Shown piece by piece: positions 49,681-59,908 of a stretch of 64,000 bases of DNA. The notes beneath the pieces are model-generated. The model was given only the letters and a program-made list of their open reading frames with translations. It did not search any database and had not been told where the DNA came from. Source of the stretch: Nectonema munidae (Eukaryota > Nematomorpha > Nectonematoida > Nectonematidae); NCBI GenBank assembly GCA_030549495.1, contig JAUIRK010000417.1, positions 1-64,000 on the forward strand, given 5' to 3'. The position numbers and the translations under genes were made by a program. The stretch's first letter is position 1; each line of letters starts with the position of its first letter.

Positions 49681-50090
49681 TTTTTAGTAACAAAACAAAA
49701 TTTATAAAAAAATTTTTTTTTATGAAAAGTTGTATAGATAGATATATCCAATTTAAAAATAAAAACAAATATTTTACCACAATAATTGACTAGATTATTT
49801 TAGAGGAAAAATTTGAAAAATAGTAAATTTTGGAATAAAAAAATTAAGATAAAAATGTTTTTATATAATTATATAAGAAAAAAATGTTATAAATATAAAA
49901 TAATTTCTACTTCAATTTTAATAAAAAAACAATGAACTGTAGTATTTTTTTCAACTTAAAATACGTTTTAAACATGTAAATCAATGACCTATCAATTAAA
50001 TTTTTTTGCAAAAAAAAAGTGAAACTATTCATTATATTAGATTAAAATAGCGTCCCATTAAAGGGGCATTAGCGGATGTTGGGTTATTAA

Positions 50091-50222
50091 CCCATTTAAG
50101 GCCAAGCAAAGCAGACGATATCTAAAAAAAAACGCAGACGATTTATATTCAAAGTCATTGAAAAAAGCAGACGAAGATGAAATTACTTATGTTCCAAAAT
50201 AGGAACATTGGTCGTAAATGGG
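50091..50222 (+). mobile_element. piggyBac-type MITE, copy 2 (132 bp)
   Basis: TTAA precedes it (50087-50090); the right flank reads TTTTAA. Ends CCCATTTAAGGCCAA and reversed CCCATTTACGACCAA. Compared with the reverse complement of copy 1 (9129-9258), I count one substitution and a two-base difference in an A run over about 130 bp, so both inserted recently. Confidence 0.88.
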
Positions 50223-50734
50223 TTTTAAAGACGAGTTCATTTATTGTACCTAAAGATATCTCTAAAAATGGCCCCATGTCCTTGGTCAGGGTTCCGAAAA
50301 CTGTTTCAAGCATAAATAAATCGTGTTCCTTTATTTTGAATGATTCTTTAAAAACTATTTGATTTTGGTTAACGTTTTCAATAGTTCAATTTTTAATAAT
50401 CATCAATCTTACAATTTTAAAAGATTATTATTTATCCCAAGTAATATTATCATATTAGCTAAGAATCGAAAAGACACAAGTAACGCAGAAAAATGCTACT
50501 GAAAAAAGCAAAATAAGTACAAATAATTTGAATTACACTGAATATTTATAAAAGCTTCTACAGTATATTAAAATATGAAATCTCATAGAATTAGTTGTTG
50601 GTTTATAACATCCATGTGTTAAAGAATCTCGAACATTCAGAAAAATCCAAGGCACGAAAAACTATGATTAACACCATCACACAAAGTTTAACGGCTGAAA
50701 GCGCTTTGATAACTAACCAAGCTTAAAAGAGTAA

Positions 50735-51769
50735 TTAACGCTTTATTAAACTACCAAAATCTAAATATAAAACAATTAGATTTTTAAATCTTGCATCCAG
50801 GAAAAAAAAGTAAAAGTTTAGGATACTTGCAATACAAGTCAGGTCTAAAGCGTAATACAGATAAACTTCAAATGATTTACATAGATTGAAAAGACAGTAT
50901 GTCGGTGTTTGGATCGTTTTAAAAAATATGATTATTATAGGTATGAAAAAGGTTAAATAGTATACCAAATACCAGATTTTGAAACACCTGGGCTCTAATG
51001 AAGTAAGTCTGGACACTCTGTTGTTATGATTTCGGTAATTAAGACAATTTGTATTCGTTAAGTGTTGTGCACGCCTCGAATTTGCCTTTGACAAGTAATT
51101 GCAAATAAGAAAAAAAACTGTGGCGAACGAAAAGACAATTGTTTCACGCACAACTTCATAAATTTTAAGCCTATCTTTTTCTTTAATCGCTAATATCCTG
51201 AAGTAGACTGTCTGATTATTGAATGTTTCTAAACGCGCAACTTTATTCCAAAACAATGATGGAGCAGACAACACGCTTGAAGACAAAATAATGAAACAAG
51301 AAATGTATTTGCAGAAGGAATTTTTAACATATAGTGTGCGAATACTCAAGTTAAACAAATTCGAAGCAGCAAAAGATAATAAGAGCATAAGTATGCTTAG
51401 TCTTAAAGTGGACTTGAAGAACCAGTAAATTCGAGTCATGAAAAATACCCAAGAATAGGTGTACGCGAAAGGCTTCAAATTTCTTGCGCCATAATTATTA
51501 ATGCATGTTAATACCAAACATACAGTGATTAGTAGATTGCAAAGACAACACAATTTTAAAAATAAGAAATATGCCTTTAACTTTTCTAGACGTCTAAATA
51601 TGAAATATGAGACAATATTTATGAAGAATGAAAAAGGTACGATGGCTGGAATAATGTAAGTTTGGTAAAATGTCAATTTTTTTATGACTAACAATGATTC
51701 TTCCAAATCTTTGAAATCTTTTATACTGAGATTCATGAGTGGAAAAAATATTGAATAGATTTTATTCAC
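50735..51769 (-). CDS. Seven-transmembrane receptor-like protein, single exon
   Basis: An intact 344-residue frame with seven long hydrophobic stretches at about residues 38-58, 66-90, 103-132, 153-172, 207-226, 264-284 and 302-324. The charged loop between segments 5 and 6 is the longest (227-263), as in rhodopsin-like receptors. An Asn in segment 1 (N51) and the end of segment 7 (LNFYFFFLDARFK) sit where the family's GN and NPxxY..F+ patterns are expected. Against a standard class A receptor, there is no DRY motif after segment 3 and no cysteine at its outer end. It is therefore a divergent G-protein-coupled receptor at best, possibly from a lineage-specific expansion; ligand unknown. The N-terminus (about 35 residues) lacks a clear signal peptide. 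No introns or neighbours suggest a function. Confidence 0.75.
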   Translation of the reverse strand: MNKIYSIFFPLMNLSIKDFKDLEESLLVIKKLTFYQTYIIPAIVPFSFFINIVSYFIFRRLEKLKAYFLFLKLCCLCNLLITVCLVLTCINNYGARNLKPFAYTYSWVFFMTRIYWFFKSTLRLSILMLLLSFAASNLFNLSIRTLYVKNSFCKYISCFIILSSSVLSAPSLFWNKVARLETFNNQTVYFRILAIKEKDRLKIYEVVRETIVFSFATVFFLICNYLSKANSRRAQHLTNTNCLNYRNHNNRVSRLTSLEPRCFKIWYLVYYLTFFIPIIIIFFKTIQTPTYCLFNLCKSFEVYLYYALDLTCIASILNFYFFFLDARFKNLIVLYLDFGSLIKR

Positions 51770-52172
51770 AAAAATAAATAGGTCATAGATGATGCTTTAT
51801 AAAATATTCAACGATTTCTAGCGTCCATAAATAATTTAAAGGTTGAATAGAATTTTAAACTTTTTCTGAATATTATATTCACCAGTTTCTTCAAATTCTG
51901 GGTATTTAGTAGCAGCATAATATTAATAAAACATTAAGTTTAACAACTAATCCTCACGCTTTCTAGAAATATTGATATTTTCTTGGTTCAATTTTTGGAA
52001 TTTATACAATTTTAAACACCCCCATCGCTAAACTCTAAGTATATTTCCAGGGAGTTCCAGAGGAGGGGCAAAATAAATCGCTCGCCTTCTGCAACAGCAG
52101 ATAGTATCTCATTCACTCGTGGGGATATTTGCAAACTTTGAATATCATCAACATTCTTGAAGTTCATTCTAG
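51770..52172. other. Spacer upstream of the receptor gene
   Basis: Would contain the receptor's promoter; no element is recognisable. A small minus-strand frame crosses 52012-52206 without family resemblance. Confidence 0.35.
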
Positions 52173-54675
52173 CAGGGATGTCCAAAATGTGGCCAGCGAA
52201 CAACATGGCTGCCCACTTAATCCTTTTACGTTTTGAAAATCAAATAATGTGATATTATTCTCATGCTTAGCCTTTACTCGCTACATAATATTAATTTAGT
52301 AACCCAAATATTTACAAATTAATAATTTTAAGATGTTTAAATGTACAAAATTATAAACCACAAAAATTCAAATAGCGTATTTACGTAGAACAAAAAATTT
52401 TGATTGATATATTTGACTTGCAAATATATTGTAAAGTCAAATATCCTCTCAATTCCATTCCAAGTGGCGCAAATGCCTTTTTGCCCTTCACATTATATAG
52501 AGCTTTGCACTGATTTTTTATTTAACTTTTGAAGAATTTAATTTAAAAAATTTTTTGAATTTAACCTTCGCACTACGGGCCTATGGTAATTTACTCCACA
52601 CATATTTTCAAAAGCAAATTACAAATTTTCCCATTATGTAAAATTCAAAAAATATATGTAAATTTTCAATTAAATCTCTACTTTCTGAAAAACGAGTTTA
52701 ACTAAAATAATTCCTTTATTTTTGTTCTTATATAGCGAAATACACAAAGGAGTTGCTACTTTGTTTCTGTGTCAATTCTTTGAAAATTATGTTTATTGTT
52801 TTATGAACTTCAAAGTTTATCTTTTTTTTCATTCAAAAAGTTTAGCTATCATTTATTTTGTTATTCAATATTATCTTTGCAAGAAAATATTTTTTATCTT
52901 ACCAGTTTTCTTATTTCCAATAAACAAACATATTTAGACAGGTAAAATTGCAAAAAATCTTTTTGGGTTGATGTTTTACATTCTGATTATATACATTTAT
53001 ACAAATCAAAAATTACAATAATTACTTTTTATAAAATTTATTAGCAGAGCATTTAAAAAGAACCACAAATTTATGTACACGCAGAAGTTTATGTACAATT
53101 ATGACAAAAAAAGTCTGAATGATTTTTACATATTGATAAAAAAAACATTTTTTGCATTTTCTTGTTGTTCTACTTTTTTTGGGTAGACACAAAGAACAGA
53201 ATCCTGGAAAATTTGTAGTTTGTGGTGCAAAGTTTGGAGAAAACCCGTAATAGCTCAAGAGTGTGATTGTTTTCAAGTTCATGTTGGAGGCTGCAGCCCT
53301 CAATTTCATTGATTCTTCGCTGAGAAGTAGAGAAAGTTTTTTTATGAAGACTTTTCTTCCACTACTTCTCACAGATGGAAATTCTCCAGGAGCATTGAAC
53401 TGGGCAATGATGAAAGAATTGAAGCATGCGATATCAAGGTAGTTGCTAAACACACACCTTGTCCATCTTCTGCAGGGTTTATAGCTTCTATACTGTTTGA
53501 GCATTCTGTTCCCCACATCACCGCCACTTTTGAATTTATTATATTCAAGCAAAGGTTCTGGTTTGCAGGAGATAGAACTTTTTTCTACCTTCTTTCTGTG
53601 TTGGGAGGAAAGAATGTAGACAACCTTAAAGTTTCGCTAGGCGTGTTTTTTTGGAATATATGCAGATAAGGAAGCCTCCCTAGAATAAATGATGCGAGAA
53701 TCACATTCGTTCAACCGAAGAGTTTTTAGGTACGCTGGCTGTAGAATCTTGGGAACGAATCTTCTTGATGCCATAACTGTTCCACAGATCGTAAAATTTC
53801 TACTAAGTGCCCATTTTGCAATTTCATGAGACGTAAAAAAACGATCCATAAAAATTCCACAGCCGTCAGGTAAATTTGAATTTAATATAAGCCTTTTGAC
53901 AATAGTTTGAGCAAAAAAATAACTTCGATCTTCCAAGCCCGACACGTAAATTTTCGGACTTAATAAATAAAAACTTTCGGCATCGTTGAGATGATAAAAT
54001 TTTATTCCATAGTGTCCAGGCTTTTTTAAATTTTGAAGTTACACCCGCCTCTGAAGGAAACCAATTGTTCGTCAATAGTGACGATGTGTTCGGTGTCCAA
54101 TACTTGGAGCAAACATCGTTAAAATGATTGTGCAAAATTCTTACAGCAGAAAGTATGTCATTCAAATTTCTCTCTTTTATCGTCAAAAGTCAAGAAAGAA
54201 TGCACCAAGATGAACATATTCCTTCCAATTGAAGCTTTCAAGAAAGGTGTTCCACATTCCTCACTGAAAAGTGACGAAATTTTTATTTTTTGGTCGTAGG
54301 ATTGCCCAATGTGTAGAAGAGAAGCAAAATAGGATAATAAATGAAAGTTTCACAGCAATGCCAGTAGGGATATTTAGGATTTGTTTTTCTGAAAGTTTGA
54401 CGAAAATATAAATATGCTACACTGAAAAACAAGCGCGCGATAAAAATTTATCTTTGCTATGAGAAACGAAGATAAGAAATAACCATGATAAAATCTAAAC
54501 AAAGAATAGGACACAAGTAGAGAAAGCTTATAAACACAAAGAGAAGAGTTGTTATAAGTACCATTTGATGCTTTAATTTTAGACAAAGCCAGTAGGTAAG
54601 CATGTATATTAGTGCCTCATTTGGCCCCTCCAAATATAAATTTCTGGGTACGTTACTGCACATATACATACATAC

Positions 54676-55276
54676 GGTGCCTGTTCAAAACGTCCGATAC
54701 CAAAATTGACGAAAACCAAAAGGCCCGATAACTGCCGAAAACCAAAACACCCGATACCAAAACGCCTGAAAATAATAATTCAGGCGTTACTATTTTTTGA
54801 AGTTTTCTATTTGGACAGTTTTCAAAGCAGCCGATTTGACACTAAATTATAGTGATCAATTTGGCTTGAAAGAAGTGATCATAAAAAATACATTATTTCT
54901 TTGGTTTGAAAAACAATTAAACAACCAATTTAAACGGAAAATCAGTTTGAAGCCAGAAAAGATGTGACTAATTTAAACAGGAAATCAAGAATATAAATAA
55001 TTTCTGATTTTGGTTCAAGATTTCAGGAGTAGTTCGATTCGATAAGATTGATAAATTAGAAATCTTGTATCTGTTTTTTATGCATGTGAAACAACAAAGT
55101 GTTAAATTTAACGTATTCTTAGAAAAATATATAAGATAATAATTGGAAAAAAGCGTAGATAGAAGAAAAAATCTTAAATTTTTAAATATTTTTTGTAGAT
55201 TCATGTTTCAGACGTTCTTGTATTGGGCGTTTTGGTTTGGGGAGTTTTGGTTTTCGGGCGTTTTGACTCAAATTCA
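54676..55276. mobile_element. ~600-bp inverted-repeat element with CAAAACGCCCGA repeats
   Basis: The left arm repeats 'AAAACGTCCGATACCAAAA'-like units (CAAAACGTCC, CCCGATAACTGCCGAAAACC, CACCCGATACCAAAACGCC). The right arm, reversed, gives GAGTCAAAACGCCCGAAAAC, CAAAACTCCCCAAACC and CAAAACGCCCAATAC. The flanks both contain CATACATAC, but that is microsatellite-like. It interrupts piggyBac relic C, so it came later. No coding capacity. Confidence 0.6.
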
Positions 55277-55965
55277 TTCATACATACAAGCCCGTACACA
55301 ATGCATGCATAGATAAGAAATATGATAAAAAATTACTGGTAATTCAACCCCATTTTCAACTTTGATTATGAATATATTTGCCGAACAAGTTCCAAAGTGA
55401 AAAACAGGTAAAAAATTTTGAGTATGTTTTTTTCTCCCAAGGCAAGGCTTTTAGGCCCAGAAGGCGAAACACCTGTATTTCTGATGTTTTGGGAAAAAGG
55501 TCTACCCCTTGTATCAACAAGAGGTTCCCAACTGTATTTGACGTTATCTACAGAAGTGAGATTTTGGTCGAACTCTTCCGAGCTTGAACTACTTTGGCTT
55601 GATATAGTCTCTTCAAAAAACTAAAATCAGACGATTCTTCATTGAAGGAGGAACTGCTATCAGACTGCATGAAAAACTCAGGGTGATTCAATACAATAAC
55701 AAGCGAATAAAATAAGGAACAAAAGATTGTAAAATGATAATGCCACAAATGATAATTATTATGATGAATATCTTTCTTCGCCTTCTCACATGATCACAAA
55801 CATTTCTATTATTTTCTGCTTTTGCATCTGTCAAATAATATATTGCCGATAATTGTATATGCGGTACTCGCATCTCTCAAGAATATTAGGAAAAAGCAAG
55901 GATTGTGTTTCATACGCAAAGACGAGTTTCTATGTAGATGTGTCGTATTTTCACATTCACTATAA

Positions 55966-56011
55966 TACACACACACACATACAATACACACACAACACAA
56001 CACTCACATAC
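55966..56011. repeat. CA-rich microsatellite
   Basis: Runs of ACACAC interrupted by ATACA and CAACA. It falls within the 5' untranslated part of piggyBac relic C. Confidence 0.85.
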
Positions 56012-56290
56012 ATAATACAAAAAAGCTATGGAGTAAAACCATCGGCCCGTAATGCATGCTATAGCATAATCGTCCGTTTTGCCCACAAACACATTATTGG
56101 GACAAAAATTTTATTTTTGAAGGCATTTTAGGAATTATTTTTATATCAACTTTTATAAAAAATAAATATCCTACATTTTTGAGTTAAAATCATTAAAAAA
56201 ACGCCTTCTCCAAAATTTTAAACAATTGGTATCCTGTTGAATCATTATTTGTTCTGTATTATTTTCTTCTGTGAAAAACATAAAAAATTC

Positions 56291-56995
56291 TCAAAGAAGC
56301 AGGTTGAGTAATTTGCAGCTTACACTCTTAGAATATAAAAAAGTAACATACAAGCAGATATCGGAAATTTTTTTAAAATAAAAGCCAGAATCACTCACAA
56401 GTTTGGCGGCAGAGCTATTCTTTCTTTTTGTTTTTTCGTTCACTGGTATAAAGTCATCGTCGCTTTCACCATCAAGCAATCAGAGATCTTGGCATCAATT
56501 TCGTGTATTTCATTACTCAAATCGACTGACGTGGTTTCGATGAATTTGCGCTTTGAAGGATGAATCCTTTTGGTGTCAGCTTCTTTTCTGGTTCCATATC
56601 CAACTCTGCCAGCTGTTTGAATTTAAGTATCGTAGAGTTTTTTTATCTTCTGAAGAAAGCCATGTACCATCAGTTTTAGTCACGTCTAATAGATACTTCA
56701 TCTCCTCTTCTATTTTGTCTGACTTTCTGTTTCTATACTTTTCATAAAGATCAACAACACTTTTTGTCTTCGACATTTGCTGGTGTGAAACGGTTGGGAA
56801 ATTCAAGGCTTTCCATAAATTACTCAATTCTTCTGACAGTATCTTTACTTTTTTCCGTTCCAAACAATTCAAGATAACGACCGATAACTTGTTTTTTGTT
56901 GGCATTTTGCACAAATCAGATAAACTCGCAGTTATCAGAGGAATTTCGGGCCTTCTTTTTACAGAGCATATTTTGGGCAAGTTTTTATTATTCAT
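56291..56995 (-). pseudogene. N-terminal part of an uncharacterised transposon-borne protein
   Basis: The minus-strand frame from 56995 reads KRRPEIPLITASLSDLCKMP, TKNKLSVVILNCLERKKVK, LWKALNFPTVSHQQMSK and LLDVTKTDGTWLSSEDK. A shift of frame then continues GRVGYGTRKEADTKRIHPSK and later SDDDFIPVNEKTKRK. I recall the same succession (basic start, 'NFP..', 'LFDI/LLD.TK', 'HPSKR', acidic block) in unnamed mobile-element proteins of arthropods and cnidarians. At least one frameshift breaks it. It may belong with the fragment at 36600-36830. Function unproven. Confidence 0.5.
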
Positions 56996-57349
56996 TTTTT
57001 TGATTCACGATGAAAAGAATTTATTGACTCTAAAAAATGTGTTAAAATGTGAAAAAAAACAAATTAAGTCAAAATTCACAATTGATATCAAAATATGGTC
57101 TAAATTAAATCAAATAAAACATATAAAAAGTTTTACATGTTGATAAATGAAAAAAACCAGAAATTCTATATAATATTGATCACATAGAATAAATTTTTCA
57201 TATAGCAATGCGCGCGAACTTTATGGCACCAAAATCAATAAAAATGACTTTTTTATGTTCCAAATAAAAAGTTTCATCGAATAAGACTGCAGGCTTTTTG
57301 ATTTAAAAAAAGGTTCAAAAAGTTATATCCCTAGTGGACATCCCTGTTC

Positions 57350-58325
57350 ATTAAAATCTTTTTTGTACTCTATCGATACAAGTTTTAATGTTATCCCAGA
57401 AAAAGCAACAGTTAGAAAAGTGAAATTTGTTATGCAGCACAGTGTTTGAATTATCTCTTTGTTCCTCTACTGTTCATATATTAAATCTCAAATAGGGTAA
57501 AAACCACTCTTTCAAATAGATACATTTATATTGAAAGTAATTAAATAAATATTGGTGTTAAAATACTGAAAATACATAATGGTCAAATTAAACTTTTAAC
57601 CTTATAATTTTTTATTTTATGTATGGATGGATGTTAATTGTTGAGATAATAACCATTCTAACGGCCCACTCGCGATTCTAGAAGGGCCAGGGGGAAGGGC
57701 TATAGTGGTCTAGTTCTTTAACTTTTTGTTTACATGTCCTATCATCTGGAATAATATTAGAATCTCAATAAATATAATATAAATAGAATATCCATTTTCA
57801 AAAAAAGATAGAATAACCTTAAAACTACAGTGGTAAGAAATATATTGGGAAATCATATGAGGCTTTCCTATGTTATTCGTAGTGATTACTAAATTGATTG
57901 TGATGACGATGTAATAAGTTTTTTTCTTTCGCAAAGCACGCCCCTCGTATCATATATAGCAGCGAATGCTGTAAAAATCAAAATAGAGTAGATGCACAAG
58001 AAAATTACAATACACTTCCTATTTTATTAGCAAGCAACATACACATACATTTTAGTTCTAAATTCCTAATGCGCTTTCTAATACTAATGACTTTTCTCCT
58101 ATGTCTGTCTCATTCAATGTTTCACTATTTTCCTCTTTATAGTCTATAATACTCCTCAAATGGAGGGCTACATTCTCGATATCCTAGAGAGCCTCCTAAG
58201 GCCTCAAAACGGTTTCAATTTCAAAAAAATTCTTGGGGGCTTTGAGCGCTATCCACACCGTCAAAAGTGAAGGCTCGCTTACTTTGTCCCTCCTTTCAAA
58301 AAAACAAAGGCTCTGAATTAGGTCC
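57350..58325. other. AT-rich spacer
   Basis: No gene supported. A GC-richer patch at 57660-57710 has no recognisable partner. Confidence 0.35.
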
Positions 58326-58329
58326 ACTG

Positions 58330-58451
58330 AAATCCCCTCTCCACAGCCAGATACTTGACTTTGATTCGTTCCATCATCTTGCTCATAGTTCGACACAAGC
58401 AGGGCAATTGGGGCTTCTCAATGAAAACAATCCAAGTTACCTTTACCTTTG
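58330..58451 (+). repeat. tRNA-derived SINE, copy 5 (head degraded)
   Basis: The body CTCATAGTTCGACACAAGC then CTTCTCAATGAAAACAATCC ends in ACCTTTACCTTTG. The B-box area is recognisable only as TTTGATTCGTTCC, and the A-box is lost. Confidence 0.7.
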
Positions 58452-59900
58452 AATGATTACAAGACTGCTGAAAAAAATAAACAAAAAATATAGTGGAAAA
58501 ATGAAAAATATTTTTGAATCCAATGTCTTAATGAATTGTTACCATCAATCAACATCATAAAAAAGAATAATTGGAATAAGCAGAGATAGGCATAAAGCGA
58601 CCCTTATGGTGGCGGGCGTTTCCTATTTGACGGGAAGGGGTGGTTGAAGCCTTTTTTCCTAAAATATTTTAACAAAATTCTCGCTTAGACACACTAAATA
58701 ATTGATTGCGAATCTGATAGCGTCACTGGTTTATTTTAATGGAAATCAATCAAACGTGCGAATCAATACTAAATATATAAACTTCAAAATATATTCTACT
58801 TGCACGATTTTCTTAATTTATTTTATAAATCAACATTTGATGATTGATTCATTCAAAATATTTCTCCACCAGTGAATTAACTTTCACAGATGATTAAAGC
58901 AAAATATTTAAAATAAACTTATCCATATATAGTATCAATCATGTTCAATTTAATTTGGAAAATCTTTTTGTCAATCCAGATGTAAATTGCGCTTACTGTG
59001 TACCTCTGCTAATAAGTGGTCAGATATATTTTTTTATATCATTTTTGAACAATTTTTGTCGAATTTAGCAAATTGTAGCAATTTGGCAACTGCGAACTGA
59101 TAGAAGTGTCTGTTATTATTGCACTTTGTTCTTGACAGCAAAAAAATATTTTTGTAAAATAAATATCACCACAAAGTTGTTTATATATATTATTGATCAA
59201 AAAATTATGTAATTGCATTGATACTTAAAATTTTGTTGCCATGCTTATGAACACTGAAAAAATAAGCGTTTGACGTTTGTTTTCATTCATAGTTCAAACC
59301 CTCATTGCAAATCATGAAAACCTAAAATTATAGAGACCAGCGCCATCACATAGAGAGGGGGCATATACCCGAGCGCTACAAATATAAAAAAACATAGAAT
59401 ACGTCTTTGTTCTTAGAAATGAGGGAACATTCATTAAAATTACCATCTCATCTGATGGAGATGAATTTTCTCATAGTAATACAAAATATAGAATACAAAT
59501 TGTTGATTTAATTGTATAATCTTAGAAACTCGTAATACTAATGTGCATCAAGACAGTAAGCATATTTAAACTTTTTGAGGTGGAAGAACAATATGTATTA
59601 TTATACATAAGTATCTCTGGGACTATAAAAGTTATGACCTAATTGGTTTAGGGTTAGAAAGTTGAGGGCTCTGTCATGGGTTACAAAGTTTACAAATGCT
59701 TGCAAGTCTACAAAGATTAAGAAAGGAAGAAAAATGGAACTTTTATTAATTATATATTTAAGCATATATATAATAAATATCATGATATACATCAGCAACA
59801 AAAATACATTAGCAAATATATGAATAGTTTTATACATAAGAGAGAAGTAGCAAAAGAAAAAGAAATCAAAAATGGATAAATACATAGAAGTAGAAGAGAG
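58452..59900. other. AT-rich sequence; includes the ataxin-2 3' flank
   Basis: The end of this stretch (about 59600-59908) should be the 3' untranslated part of ataxin-2. The minus strand reads AATAAA at about 59733-59738, a possible poly(A) signal. The minus-strand frame 59601-60089 overlaps the ataxin-2 end in another frame and is not a gene. Confidence 0.4.
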
Positions 59901-59908
59901 GGGAAATG

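Larger units (their letters stand above)
52565..56066 (-). mobile_element. piggyBac relic C, with its ends, interrupted by a MITE
   Basis: The left end follows TTAA (52561-52564): CCTTCGCACTACGGGCCTAT then GGTAATTTACTC. Near 56020-56060 the reversed right end reads GCATTACGGGCCGATGG then TTTTACTC, a recognisable partner whose last bases have decayed. Coding parts on the minus strand: acidic MQSDSSSSFNEESSDFSF (55680-55600); YSWEPLVDTRGRPFSQN (about 55540); IFYLFFTLELV; SEECGTPFLKASIGRNMF (about 54270); AVRILHNHFNDVCSKYW (54150); TIDEQLVSFRG; DRSYFFAQTIVKRL, IFMDRFFTSHEIAKWAL (53860), CGTVMASRRFVPKIL; and EYNKFKSGGDVGNRML with a Cys-rich tail (53550-53100). A frame change lies around the DEQ block. 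The gap at 54676-55276 is a later insertion. Confidence 0.82.
52173..57346. mobile_element. Tentative outer hAT-type element, split by piggyBac relic C
   Basis: CAGGGATGTCCA opens at 52173 and its reverse complement closes at 57346. Within, but outside relic C, lies the minus-strand start of a transposon-borne protein (56291-56995). The flanking bases do not form a clean 8-bp duplication (TTCATT occurs on both sides, shifted by two). The 12-bp ends are a common hAT start, so chance pairing is possible. Confidence 0.35.

Noticed and set aside
52012-52206. 64-codon minus-strand frame at the edge of the hAT-like end
   Set aside because: No family resemblance and it crosses the presumed transposon boundary.
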